Shown: piece after piece, positions 1 through 8,288 of the stretch
Position numbering within the stretch: the first letter of the stretch is position 1
How the letters are laid out: the number at the start of each line of letters is the position of its first letter
Origin: an uncultured Pelagibacteraceae bacterium
GTDB lineage: Bacteria; Pseudomonadota; Alphaproteobacteria; Pelagibacterales; Pelagibacteraceae
Assembly (NCBI GenBank): GCA_902590115.1
Contig: CACIVM010000001.1
Coordinates: 95,495 to 159,494 of the forward strand
Reading direction: 5' to 3'
Length of the DNA stretch: 64,000 bases
Notes under the pieces: model-generated
Seen by the model: only the letters and a program-made list of their open reading frames with translations
The model's database searches: none
What the model was told of the DNA's origin: nothing
Made by a program: the position numbers and the translations under genes

Positions 1-1
1 T

Positions 2-460
2 TTATCAAATTTTAAATTTTTAAAGAAAAAAAAGATTGAAAAATGGTCTAATTGTTTTGGAGAAATTGATTATGGTTATGGAGAAAGATATTACGGTGAA
101 TTCCAAAATGGAAAATACCATGGTCAAGGAGTATATGTTTTTGGGGGAAAAAAAGGAACTTACGGTGGTCACAGAAGAGGAACCACATATAAGGGTCAAT
201 TTTTAGATGGCAACAGAGAAGGTATTGGAATTATAATTTGGATGGATGGAGATAAATACGAAGGTCAATTTAAAAAAAATAAATATCATGGTAGGGGCAC
301 TATTACATTTTCACTTAAAAACCCAGGAACATTTAAACATGGTTGGAAAATCTGGACGGGTGAATTTAAAAATGGTGCATTAGACGGCAAAGGTAAAAAA
401 ATTAACCTTAAGGGTGAAATTACTGAAGGAATTTTTGAAAAAGGGGAACTAAAAAAATAA
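2..460 (+). CDS. MORN-repeat protein, 5' truncated by window edge
   Basis: An open frame runs from position 2 to the stop at 458-460, so the N-terminus lies outside the window. An internal ATG at 242 is probably not the true start, because clear MORN-type repeats (Tyr-x-Gly-x-Phe followed by Gly-x-Gly) continue upstream of it. At least four repeats are visible, beginning near YYGEF, YKGQF, YEGQF and WTGEF. MORN repeats form beta-hairpin arrays that usually act as scaffolds or lipid-binding surfaces; no catalytic domain is seen in this part. The stop overlaps the ATG of the next gene by one base (TAATG), which suggests co-translation with the amidotransferase. The role is unknown. Glycan-cluster membership is inferred from position only. 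Confidence 0.75.
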   Translation, partial: LSNFKFLKKKKIEKWSNCFGEIDYGYGERYYGEFQNGKYHGQGVYVFGGKKGTYGGHRRGTTYKGQFLDGNREGIGIIIWMDGDKYEGQFKKNKYHGRGTITFSLKNPGTFKHGWKIWTGEFKNGALDGKGKKINLKGEITEGIFEKGELKK

Positions 461-1626
461 TGAGAAATGACACGAATAAATCCAAATATTGCATAAAGTG
501 TGTAATGCCGGAAACTAAACCTGATTTTAAAATTGAGGCTGATGGAATTTGTGTAGCATGTAAAGCATACGCAGATCGAAAAAAAATAAATTGGGAGGAA
601 AGAAAAGATCAGTTTTTAAAAATTGCAAAAAGATTTAAAGACAAGTCTAAAAATAATTATGATTGTATTATTCCCTCAAGCGGCGGTAAAGACAGTACTT
701 ACCAAGCTATAAAGATGTTAGAACTTGGGTTGAATCCTTTGTGTGTAACTGCTTCTACTGATCTACTTTCTGAATTAGGTAGATACAATATTGAAAATAT
801 GAAAAAATTGGGTGTAGATTATATTGAAATTTCAACTGATCCAATCACAAGAAGAAAAATAAATAAGTTTACTTTAGAAACTTTGGGAGATATTTCTTGG
901 GCAGAGCACTTAACTATTTTTACCATACCAGTAAGAGTATCAGTAGATATGAATATACCTTTAATTGTTTGGGGTGAAAATGCATCTAATGAGCAAGGTG
1001 GCCCAGCCACTGATATAGATAATTCTTTTTTTACTAGAAGAAGACTAGAGGAACTCGGAGGCTTATTAGGACTTAGAACTACAGACTTACCGCATTTGCT
1101 AAAAATACCCGAAAAAAAATTGATAATGTATACATATCCAACTGATGCTGAGCTTAAAAGAGTTGGAACGACTGGAGTTTTTTTAGGTTATTTTTTTTCT
1201 TGGGATGGCGAAAAAAATGCAGAAATTGCAGAAAAAAATGGATTTAAAAAATATCATAAAGAACTCGAAGGTTCTGTGGTTAATTACGAAAATCTTGATA
1301 ATTTACAAATGCGTATACATGATTATTTTAAATTTCTTAAGTATGGTTATGATAGGGTCACCGATTGGTGTTGTATTCATATTAGAAGGGGAAGAATTTC
1401 TAGAGAAGAAGCCTTAAAACTTGTAAGAGAAAAAGGTGGTAAATTTCCAAATAATTATCTGGGAGTAGACTACTTAGAAGTATTAAAAACTATCAACTGC
1501 AGCCCTGAAAAATTTAGGGAAATTTGTGATAATTTTACTAATAAAAAACTTTTTAAATGCGACCCTTCTGGCAAATTAATTAAAGATAATCAAGGAAATC
1601 CTATAAAGCTTAATTACGATAATTAG
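460..1626 (+). CDS. N-acetyl sugar amidotransferase (WbpG/PseA family)
   Basis: This is a 388-residue ATP-pyrophosphatase-type enzyme. Two CxxC pairs (residues 11-14 and 31-34) form a likely zinc knuckle, followed by the PP-loop SSGGKDS at 73-79, which adenylates the substrate. Relatives (Pseudomonas WbpG, Campylobacter PseA) convert an N-acetyl group on a sugar to an acetamidino group, using ammonia from HisH-like and HisF-like partners. The HisF-like partner follows eight bases downstream, and a HisH-like glutaminase lies at 6124-6735 beside a PseI-type synthase. This suggests amidination of a nonulosonic acid or a diamino-uronic acid. The exact substrate is inferred, not seen. A second, divergent family member lies at 19671-20873. 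Confidence 0.88.
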   Translation: MRNDTNKSKYCIKCVMPETKPDFKIEADGICVACKAYADRKKINWEERKDQFLKIAKRFKDKSKNNYDCIIPSSGGKDSTYQAIKMLELGLNPLCVTASTDLLSELGRYNIENMKKLGVDYIEISTDPITRRKINKFTLETLGDISWAEHLTIFTIPVRVSVDMNIPLIVWGENASNEQGGPATDIDNSFFTRRRLEELGGLLGLRTTDLPHLLKIPEKKLIMYTYPTDAELKRVGTTGVFLGYFFSWDGEKNAEIAEKNGFKKYHKELEGSVVNYENLDNLQMRIHDYFKFLKYGYDRVTDWCCIHIRRGRISREEALKLVREKGGKFPNNYLGVDYLEVLKTINCSPEKFREICDNFTNKKLFKCDPSGKLIKDNQGNPIKLNYDN

Positions 1627-1634
1627 TGTTATAA

Positions 1635-2393
1635 ATGGTTAGACTTAGAATTATTCCTACAGTCCTTTATAGGGATTACTCAACAGTTAAGGGAGAAAAA
1701 TTTGAAAGCTGGCGAGTTGTTGGTAACATTATCCAAGCGGTAAAAATATACTCACTAAGAGAGGTCGATGAATTAATTGTTTTAAACATTGATCTAAGCA
1801 AGAATAAGGAAAAAATAGATTTTGATCTTGTAAGTCAATTTGCTCGTGAGTGCACAATGCCACTTACAGTAGGTGGAGGAGTTTCGTCATTAGAGGATAT
1901 AGATAAATTACTTAGATCAGGAGCTGATAAAGTGAGTATAAATACAAGTGCTATTAAAAACCTAAAATTTATTGAAACTGCTATAAAAAAATTTGGTAGT
2001 CAGTGTATAGTAATTTCTGTTGATTATAAAAAATGTAATGATGGTAAACTTGAAATATTCACTAAATCAGGCTCAGAGGCAACTGGGATCGAACTTTTAA
2101 CTTTTATTAAAAATTTAAAAAAAATTAATCCAGGAGAAGTCCTGATCACTTCTATAGATCACGAAGGGAGAATGAAGGGCTACGACGTTAATGTTATAGA
2201 AAAAGTATCAAATATTTTGAATTGTCCAATAATTGCCTCTGGAGGCTGCGGGAGCTACAATCATATGTTAGATGTAGTAAAAACTTGCCCAAACGTATCA
2301 TTAGCAGCTGCAAGTATTTTTCAATTCACAGAGAATACACCCATGGGTGCTAATCAATTTTTAAAACTAAAAGGTTTTAATGTTAGAAAATAA
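1635..2393 (+). CDS. HisF-like ammonia-channel partner of sugar amidotransferase (HisF2)
   Basis: A 252-residue (beta/alpha)8 protein clearly related to imidazole-glycerol-phosphate synthase HisF, with the TVGGG phosphate-binding motif (78-82) and a TSID-x-EG segment. The HisF catalytic Asp11 is not conserved: the aligned position is Leu11, in IIPTVLYRD. Asp130 is kept in ISVDYKK. Loss of Asp11 is typical of HisF paralogues that work with WbpG/PseA, where the barrel is thought to pass ammonia rather than close an imidazole ring. It directly follows the amidotransferase and overlaps the next gene by 14 bases. It is unlikely to serve histidine synthesis, as no other his genes are nearby. Confidence 0.85.
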   Translation: MVRLRIIPTVLYRDYSTVKGEKFESWRVVGNIIQAVKIYSLREVDELIVLNIDLSKNKEKIDFDLVSQFARECTMPLTVGGGVSSLEDIDKLLRSGADKVSINTSAIKNLKFIETAIKKFGSQCIVISVDYKKCNDGKLEIFTKSGSEATGIELLTFIKNLKKINPGEVLITSIDHEGRMKGYDVNVIEKVSNILNCPIIASGGCGSYNHMLDVVKTCPNVSLAAASIFQFTENTPMGANQFLKLKGFNVRK

Positions 2394-4215
2394 AAAAAAT
2401 TTAATTTTTAACGATTTAAGTCCATTAATTTTACTTATTGTAATATTTTTTAAATTATTAAGATTTAATATATTTTATATTAACTTAGATAAAAAATTAA
2501 GAAAAAAAATTATTATCGCATTTCTTAAAAAATTAAACATTGTATGGATTAATTATCAAGATTACAAAATAGATAATATACAAACCGAACAATTAAAACT
2601 AAGCCCAAAATTTTCAGATTATTTTTCTAAGAAAGTTTCCCATAAATTTTGGTCTAAAAACCTACAGAAGCTTTATTTGAAAAAAGACTATTTCTCAGCT
2701 TGTTTAAACTTTAGAGTCTGGAGCGAGGCACAAAATATAATTGAGATTTTAACTGTTGGAAAAATATTTCAAAAAAAAAACACTAAAACTTACGTATGGA
2801 TTAAAAGAAATAAGATAAATCGGGAAATAAATAAGAAATATTTTAACATAAGAAATATTAACTTTTTACCAAATATATATTTTCTTGAAATTTTGAAAAC
2901 TATATCTTTAGTTTCTAATTTTATCTTTAAAGCAAAGAAAAGAAAAATACCGCAATCAAAATTTGAAACAAAAAAAAATACTTTTGATAAATTCACTATC
3001 GGAATGTTCCCACATCAAGGAATTTACTATAGTGATCTTTATATTAAAGACCAATTTTATTCTAATAATAAAAAAGATCCTTTTTATCATAACAAAATTT
3101 TACATTTAGAATGGTCTAAAAAGGATCTAGACGACAGATCTGAACGTTTTTATAAAAAAAAAAAAATTCAAATTGTTTACTGGGATGAATTAGCCGATAA
3201 TAAAGAGCCCATCCTCTTATTATTGAAATTTCTAAAATCCAATTTTAGATGGTTAACTTCAATTATATTTTACGACATACAAGTAACGGTACAAATTTTA
3301 ACATCAATTTATTTAAGATATAAATCGGAATGTAAATTAAAAAAATTTGATAAATTGAAATTAATATTGGTATGTTACGATGTATTGTTTTTAAATGAGA
3401 TAGCAGTCGCTTGTAAAAAACTTAAAATTGCTACGTTATCAATTCAAGATAGATTGATATCCTCAAGCTGGTCTCCGTCAATGATTTTTGATCATTATTT
3501 CGTAATTGGACCAAAATCAAAAAAGATTTTAAAAGATAGAATGTATAAAAAATCGATTAGTAATCTTCATGATCATTATTTACAAAAAATCGAGAAGTAT
3601 CAATTTAATAAGAAGTCAATTTCAAGGAATAATAAAAAAAATAGTCTAAAATGTCTCATAATTGATTGGCACTCTTTTCCAAAAAATAATTGGTATAGTA
3701 ACGGAAGATCAGGGGTAAGAAGTTGGAGAATGAACAAGAACTTTTATAGAGATGTCGAGCTTTTATCAAAAAAATTTAAAAAAATTAATTTCTACATTAA
3801 GGGCAAAGATTATGAGTGGATAAAGAATCCATATTTTAATGAAATTTTAGTAAAAATAAAAAAATCAAAAAACATCTTCATTTTGAATGATAAAATAAAG
3901 TGGACACCGGAGTACTGCATAAAAAAAATGGATTTTGCTATTGCTAGATATTCCTCTTTAGCAGACGAAATGTTAGCAATAAATAAACCAGTAATAGTTT
4001 ACTCCCTTGCAGGAAATCCCTCAAATTTTTTCAATTTTGGAAGCAAGCTTAATGCTAATAATTTTTTTGATGTTGAAAAAAAACTAAATGAAATTAATAA
4101 AAACTTTAATAAGTATAATTATAAACTTAATTCTGATAGACAAAAATTGTTTTTTAAGTTTAAATCTAACTCATTAAAAGATAAATTAAATAAAATTTAT
4201 GGTAAAAAAGTATAA
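2380..4215 (+). CDS. Unrecognised 611-residue surface-carbohydrate protein
   Basis: A large, Lys/Asn/Ile/Phe-rich protein that I cannot place in a named family. It starts with a hydrophobic stretch (about residues 13-33) that could be a single membrane anchor or a buried helix. The C-terminal third resembles GT-B-like polysaccharide proteins: an IARYSSLADEMLAINKPVIVY segment, in which a conserved Ser precedes an acidic helix and a 'kPvivy' strand, as in CDP-glycerol transferase-like and capsule-export-type folds. It starts inside the hisF-like gene (14-base overlap) and ends inside the next small gene (17-base overlap), so it belongs to the same transcript. A glycosyltransferase or glycan-assembly role is inferred. 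The 612-residue protein at 26823-28661 is similar in size and general architecture. Confidence 0.6.
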   Translation: MLENKKNLIFNDLSPLILLIVIFFKLLRFNIFYINLDKKLRKKIIIAFLKKLNIVWINYQDYKIDNIQTEQLKLSPKFSDYFSKKVSHKFWSKNLQKLYLKKDYFSACLNFRVWSEAQNIIEILTVGKIFQKKNTKTYVWIKRNKINREINKKYFNIRNINFLPNIYFLEILKTISLVSNFIFKAKKRKIPQSKFETKKNTFDKFTIGMFPHQGIYYSDLYIKDQFYSNNKKDPFYHNKILHLEWSKKDLDDRSERFYKKKKIQIVYWDELADNKEPILLLLKFLKSNFRWLTSIIFYDIQVTVQILTSIYLRYKSECKLKKFDKLKLILVCYDVLFLNEIAVACKKLKIATLSIQDRLISSSWSPSMIFDHYFVIGPKSKKILKDRMYKKSISNLHDHYLQKIEKYQFNKKSISRNNKKNSLKCLIIDWHSFPKNNWYSNGRSGVRSWRMNKNFYRDVELLSKKFKKINFYIKGKDYEWIKNPYFNEILVKIKKSKNIFILNDKIKWTPEYCIKKMDFAIARYSSLADEMLAINKPVIVYSLAGNPSNFFNFGSKLNANNFFDVEKKLNEINKNFNKYNYKLNSDRQKLFFKFKSNSLKDKLNKIYGKKV

Positions 4216-4414
4216 ATCTAATAAAAAAAAAATAGATAAAAAAAAAATCTTGAAAATAATAAGCAGAGTCCAAAAAATAAGATCAAAAAATAATTTAAAT
4301 TGGATGAATATTCTTCGATTAGCAGTAAATAAAGCTCCAAGCGAAACAGTACAGTTGATGAGAAAAATTAATAGTAAAGACAAGCAAATAGCTGCATTGT
4401 TCAAAAAAATCTAA
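4199..4414 (+). CDS. Small basic hypothetical protein (71 aa)
   Basis: A short, highly basic protein. It overlaps the preceding gene by 17 bases and sits 28 bases before the formyltransferase-like gene. The N-terminal 28 residues are lysine-rich. The C-terminal half (NLNWMNILRLAVNKAPSE and following) looks like an ordered amphipathic helical region rather than random translation, which argues for a real gene. I do not recognise a family with certainty. Possible roles include a small partner of the neighbouring sugar-modifying enzymes; this is inference from position only. An antisense frame over the same bases is less convincing, because it is only a low-complexity hydrophobic translation. 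Confidence 0.55.
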   Translation: MVKKYKSNKKKIDKKKILKIISRVQKIRSKNNLNWMNILRLAVNKAPSETVQLMRKINSKDKQIAALFKKI

Positions 4415-4442
4415 TTTTTATTTTATATACTTGACATATAAC

Positions 4443-5051
4443 ATGAATAAAAAAATATGTATTTTTTTAGGCTATAGTCCAAAAAAAACAAAAATAATTA
4501 ATAAAATAAAAAAAAAATATATTAAAAGTTGGGAAATTAAATACATAAAAAAAAAAATTTCCTTAAAAGCGGCTAAAGAATCTGATTTGATTATAAGTTA
4601 TGGTTATAGACACATATTTACAAATAGTTTTTTAAAAAAAGTGAGTGCTCCAATAATTAATTTACACATCTCTTTTCTTCCCTTTAATAGAGGAGCTCAT
4701 CCAAATTTTTGGTCATTTATTGATGGCACTAAATCAGGGGTAACAATTCATAAAGTTGAAAAAAAAATAGATGGTGGAAAAATCCTTTTCAGAAAAGAGG
4801 TAAAATTTAATCTTGGAAAACTAAAAAGAAAACTTACTTTTACCAAAACATATCAAATTTTAATTACTGAAATCGAAAAATTATTTTTAGAAAATTCGCA
4901 TCGTATATTTAAAAAAAAATTAAAAGGCTTTTACCCTACGACAAAAGGTTCCTTTCATAGAAAAAAAGACTTACCTAAAATTTTAAAATATTGGTCACAA
5001 AATATATATGATACAAAAAAGCTTTATCACAAAAATAAGATTGGAAATTAA
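4443..5051 (+). CDS. Formyltransferase-family enzyme, sugar N-formylation likely
   Basis: About 202 residues, with the core of the 10-formyl-tetrahydrofolate transferase fold. NLHISFLPFNRGAHPNFW carries the Asn-x-His pair, followed by an IDGGK segment with the catalytic-type Asp. This matches the Asn-His-Asp triad of methionyl-tRNA formyltransferase, GART and sugar N-formyltransferases. It is shorter than Fmt and has no Fmt C-terminal domain, which favours a small-molecule or sugar substrate. I place the start at the ATG at 4443; a TTG at 4431 would add four residues. It lies just before a PseI-type synthase, so N-formylation of an amino sugar or nonulosonate intermediate is a reasonable inference. 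Confidence 0.75.
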   Translation: MNKKICIFLGYSPKKTKIINKIKKKYIKSWEIKYIKKKISLKAAKESDLIISYGYRHIFTNSFLKKVSAPIINLHISFLPFNRGAHPNFWSFIDGTKSGVTIHKVEKKIDGGKILFRKEVKFNLGKLKRKLTFTKTYQILITEIEKLFLENSHRIFKKKLKGFYPTTKGSFHRKKDLPKILKYWSQNIYDTKKLYHKNKIGN

Positions 5052-5077
5052 TAATTTAAGTGATAAATAAAATAAAT

Positions 5078-6127
5078 ATGAAAATAGGTAAATATAAAAT
5101 TTCGAGACAGAGTCACCCTTTAATTGTTGCCGAGATGTCTGGCAATCACAATAAATCACTTGAAAGAGCGATGTTGCTTGTTGAACAAGCAGCTAAATCT
5201 GGTGCTCACATGTTAAAATTACAAACATATACCGCAGATACTTTAACAATTAATTCAGAAAAAAAAGATTTTCAAATTTTATCTGAAGATAGTTTATGGA
5301 AAGGCAAGACTTTACACTCCTTGTATGATGAAGCTCATACACCTTGGGAGTGGACAGAAAAAATTATTAAAAGATGTAATGAACTTAATATTATGTGTTT
5401 TAGTACACCATTCGATGAGACAGCAGTCGATTTTCTTGAAAAGTTAAATGTCCCAGCTTATAAAATAGCCTCATATGAAAATGTTCACCTACCTTTAATT
5501 AGAAAAGTTGCCAAGACAAAAAAACCAATAATTATCTCAACAGGCTTAGCATCTATCTCAGAAATTGAGGACGCTGTTAATGTTTTAAAAGAGGAGAACT
5601 GTGATCAATTTGCTTTGTTAAAATGTACCAGTGCATATCCCGCTTCTCCAGAAAATAGCAATGTATTGACTATTCCAGACTTAAGGAAAAAATTTAATTG
5701 TGAGGTAGGTTTATCTGATCATACTGTGGGTATCGGGGCAGCTTTAGCTGCTATTTCACATGGTGCGACTATAGTAGAAAAGCACTTCACTCTTGATAGA
5801 AATGACGGTGGAGTAGACTCTAGTTTTTCTATAGAACCGAATGAATTAAAATTACTTGTTGATGAGTCAAAAAAAACTTGGCAAGCATTGGGCACAATTA
5901 AATATGGCGTGACGGAATCTGAAAAAATAGGATTACAGTTTAGAAGATCTATTTATGTAATAAAAGATATTGATAAAGATGAGCAACTTACTAATAAAAA
6001 CATAAGAATTATTCGGCCAGGAAAAGGTCTTTTACCAAAACATTTTGATAAAATTTTAGGAAAAAAAGTTAATCAAAAAATATCAAGAGGCACCCCAATG
6101 AGTTGGGAGTTTTTAGACAAAAAATGA
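5078..6127 (+). CDS. pseI: Pseudaminate-type nonulosonic acid synthase (PseI/NeuB family)
   Basis: About 349 residues. It condenses phosphoenolpyruvate with a six-carbon 2,4-diacetamido sugar to form a nine-carbon nonulosonic acid. The N-terminal TIM barrel has AEMSGNHN (18-25), LKLQTYTADTL, YDEAHTPWEW, STPFDETAVDFL, KIASYE, LKCTSAYP, GLSDH and VEKHFTLD. The C-terminal part (about 285-345) is a SAF/antifreeze-like domain (RRSIYV...RPGKGL). The TPWEW and LKLQTYT features fit PseI better than NeuB or LegI. The ATG at 5078 is preferred over an upstream GTG at 5060, because the conserved barrel begins about 15 residues after it. The stop overlaps the HisH-like start as ATGA, implying translational coupling with amidation. 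Confidence 0.9.
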   Translation: MKIGKYKISRQSHPLIVAEMSGNHNKSLERAMLLVEQAAKSGAHMLKLQTYTADTLTINSEKKDFQILSEDSLWKGKTLHSLYDEAHTPWEWTEKIIKRCNELNIMCFSTPFDETAVDFLEKLNVPAYKIASYENVHLPLIRKVAKTKKPIIISTGLASISEIEDAVNVLKEENCDQFALLKCTSAYPASPENSNVLTIPDLRKKFNCEVGLSDHTVGIGAALAAISHGATIVEKHFTLDRNDGGVDSSFSIEPNELKLLVDESKKTWQALGTIKYGVTESEKIGLQFRRSIYVIKDIDKDEQLTNKNIRIIRPGKGLLPKHFDKILGKKVNQKISRGTPMSWEFLDKK

Positions 6128-6735
6128 CAAGAGTGTGTATATTAGATTATGGTTCAGGTAACATCGGGTCGTTAAAAAATATAATTAATCATTTAAATTT
6201 TGATTGTGTAGTATCCAATAAAACAGATGAGATACAAAAATCTACTCATCTAATTTTGCCAGGAGTTGGTGCTTTTGGCAAAGTAATGGAAAAAATTAAT
6301 AAAAATTTACCTATAAAATTTCTTGAGCATGAAATTTTTAAAAAAAAGAAATTATTTTTGGGAATTTGTATTGGCATGCAAGTTTTAGCAGAGATAGGTG
6401 AAGAATTTGGCATAAATAAAGGCTTAGGATGGATACCAGGTAAAGTTGAAAAAATGAGATCAAAAAAACTACCTCATATAGGTTGGAATGAAGTTAATAT
6501 TATTCAACCATCAATTTTGTTTAATGGCTTTAAAGAAAACAGAGATTTTTATTTTGTAAATAGTTTTCATTTTAACGTAAAAGATACAAAATGTATTATC
6601 GCCAAGACCGACTATGATCATAGTTTTTGTTCTGCGGTTAGGAAAGAGAACATTTTTGGCACTCAATTTCATCCAGAAAAAAGTCAACAAGTCGGACAAC
6701 TATTATTAAAAAACTTTATAAATTATAATGGCTAA
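6124..6735 (+). CDS. HisH-like glutamine amidotransferase (HisH2)
   Basis: A 203-residue class I glutaminase with an intact triad: Cys82 in LGICIGMQ, then His183 and Glu185 in QFHPEKS. Typical HisH segments LDYGSGN, LPGVGAFG and LPHIGWNEV are present. Where HisH usually reads YFVHSY, this protein has FVNSF. The start at 6124 gives the usual HisH N-terminus and the ATGA overlap with pseI; an in-frame ATG at 6103 would add seven atypical residues. It probably supplies ammonia through the HisF-like barrel (1635-2393) to the amidotransferase at 460-1626, as in the WbpG-HisH2-HisF2 system of Pseudomonas O antigens. The histidine pathway is unlikely from context. Confidence 0.86.
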   Translation: MTRVCILDYGSGNIGSLKNIINHLNFDCVVSNKTDEIQKSTHLILPGVGAFGKVMEKINKNLPIKFLEHEIFKKKKLFLGICIGMQVLAEIGEEFGINKGLGWIPGKVEKMRSKKLPHIGWNEVNIIQPSILFNGFKENRDFYFVNSFHFNVKDTKCIIAKTDYDHSFCSAVRKENIFGTQFHPEKSQQVGQLLLKNFINYNG

Positions 6736-7543
6736 TATAAAACAAAATTACTTAAACTCTCATAAAATAGATAATTCAAAAAAATTATCTTTATTTGCAA
6801 AAAATTTAAAAAAGGATTACTTAAATAAAAATCCTAACTTTATTATAATAAGAAAATTTGAAAAAAATAGAAAACTAATAAAAAGAAAACTAATATCTTT
6901 TTCCAAAAATCTAGGAAAAATATGTCCGCAAAACAGCTCTGGTGACAAATATCTGGAAATAAAACCAAATTTAAAAAAAATAAAAAAAATACCTAAGTCT
7001 AAACAACTTGAAAAAGTTAGATATCATGAGAGTAACGCGGGAGGGTCAATTCATTCAGATGGTCCACAGTTAAACATTCCGCCAAAATACTTGTTAATGG
7101 TATGCATTAAAAATGCAAAAAAAGGGGGAGAGTCAATAGTTACAAATACAAAAAAAATTTACGATTTTATTAAAAAAAATAAGCCAGAGCATCTCAAAAA
7201 CCTCAAAAAAAATTATTTTTTTGAGAGAAGGGGATTTAAAAAATCAAAGCCTTACGTCTTATCAAAACCAATTTTTACCTCAGAAAAAAATTTTAAATTT
7301 AGATATTTAAAAGAGTATATTTTAAGCGGATATGCAATCAAAAAGGCCTCTTTGTCTAATAAAAAAAGAATGTCTTTAGAATATTTAGACACATTGCTTT
7401 CTAACAAAAAATTTCAAAAAAAATACAAACTAAATGGCGGAGATCTAATAATTTTAAATAATCATATAATGGCTCACGGAAGATCAGCTTTTGATTTAGA
7501 TAAAAATTCCCCAAGATCATTGCTAAGATTATGGGTGAAATAG
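6728..7543 (+). CDS. TauD/TfdA-like Fe(II)/2-oxoglutarate dioxygenase
   Basis: A 271-residue protein with the 2-His-1-carboxylate facial triad: His109-x-Asp111 in SIHSDGPQ and distal His250 in HIMAHGRSAF. Arginines follow at 263 and 267 (SPRSLLRLW); these positions in TauD-family enzymes bind 2-oxoglutarate. It probably hydroxylates or oxidatively cleaves a small molecule or sugar. It starts eight bases inside the HisH-like gene and ends 13 bases inside the nucleotidyltransferase gene, which ties it to the following decarboxylase/sulfotransferase module. The substrate is unknown; a modified headgroup or nonulosonate is inferred from neighbours. Confidence 0.8.
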   Translation: MANIKQNYLNSHKIDNSKKLSLFAKNLKKDYLNKNPNFIIIRKFEKNRKLIKRKLISFSKNLGKICPQNSSGDKYLEIKPNLKKIKKIPKSKQLEKVRYHESNAGGSIHSDGPQLNIPPKYLLMVCIKNAKKGGESIVTNTKKIYDFIKKNKPEHLKNLKKNYFFERRGFKKSKPYVLSKPIFTSEKNFKFRYLKEYILSGYAIKKASLSNKKRMSLEYLDTLLSNKKFQKKYKLNGGDLIILNNHIMAHGRSAFDLDKNSPRSLLRLWVK

Positions 7544-8286
7544 GTCTAAAAAAATATTCTGTAGTAATTTTTGCAGCTGGAATGGGTAAAAGGCTTGGTT
7601 CACTTGGTAAAAGAAATCCAAAATGCCTATTAAAAATTAATGATAGTACATTAATAGAAATCATAACAAAAAAACTTTTTTCTTTTGGGGCTGAAGAGAT
7701 CACGATTATTTTAGGTTATAAAGCTGAGAAGATCATTAAACATATAAAAAAACAAAAAATTAAAAAAATTAAATTTATTAAAATAAAAGATTACAACAAA
7801 AACGGCCATGCTTTCACCTGGTATGAATTTAATAAATATTGGAAAAAAAACTCTAAGCCAGTTTTATTTTGTCATGCTGATATATGTTTCGATAATAATT
7901 TTTTAAAAAATATTATTAAGTCACCTAAAAAAAATATTATTGGCGTGAGAAAAATTAGCAAAGAAAAATTGAGGTCAGATAGTTTAGTTATAAAAGCAGG
8001 TTATAAAAACGATCTCATAGATATAGATTATAACTACAGAATAATTAATCCTAATGGAGAAATAATCGGAATAAATAAGATATCAAAAAAAACAAATCAA
8101 AATATTTATAAATTCATGAAAAAATTTTTTAAAAGTAAAAACCGTCATTTAAACTGGGAACCGTTTTTAAAAAGATATATTGAGTTAAAAAAAGATAAAT
8201 TTTTTATATTAAATAATCAAAATTATAATTGGATTAATATAAATAGGTTGTCTGATTACAACAAAGCAATAAATTTAAAATTTTAA
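7531..8286 (+). CDS. Nucleotidyltransferase, LicC/PntC-like
   Basis: A 251-residue NTP-transferase domain. The N-terminal signature AAGMGKRLGSLGKRNPKCL (about 15-33) binds the nucleotide. HADIC (about 115) holds the metal-binding Asp, and the end (NWININRLSDYNKA) matches the closing motif of choline-phosphate and aminophosphonate cytidylyltransferases. Such enzymes activate phosphocholine or 2-aminoethylphosphonate as CMP derivatives. The gene directly precedes a phosphonopyruvate-decarboxylase homologue, which makes a PntC-like role attractive, but sugar-1-phosphate substrates are not excluded. Two bases separate it from the next gene. Confidence 0.75.
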   Translation: MGEIGLKKYSVVIFAAGMGKRLGSLGKRNPKCLLKINDSTLIEIITKKLFSFGAEEITIILGYKAEKIIKHIKKQKIKKIKFIKIKDYNKNGHAFTWYEFNKYWKKNSKPVLFCHADICFDNNFLKNIIKSPKKNIIGVRKISKEKLRSDSLVIKAGYKNDLIDIDYNYRIINPNGEIIGINKISKKTNQNIYKFMKKFFKSKNRHLNWEPFLKRYIELKKDKFFILNNQNYNWININRLSDYNKAINLKF

Positions 8287-8288
8287 TT

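Noticed and set aside
4186-4404. Hydrophobic minus-strand frame that could be a small membrane protein
   Set aside because: It is the complement of a lysine-rich (AAA-rich) plus-strand gene, which automatically gives Phe/Leu-rich antisense.
4431-4456. TTGACA-like -35 sequence before the formyltransferase gene
   Set aside because: TTGACA at 4431 has no -10 box at proper spacing before the coding start, and the motif overlaps the possible TTG start codon.
7401-7703. 100-residue minus-strand frame across the oxygenase/nucleotidyltransferase junction
   Set aside because: Both plus-strand genes carry intact catalytic motifs here; the antisense translation shows none.
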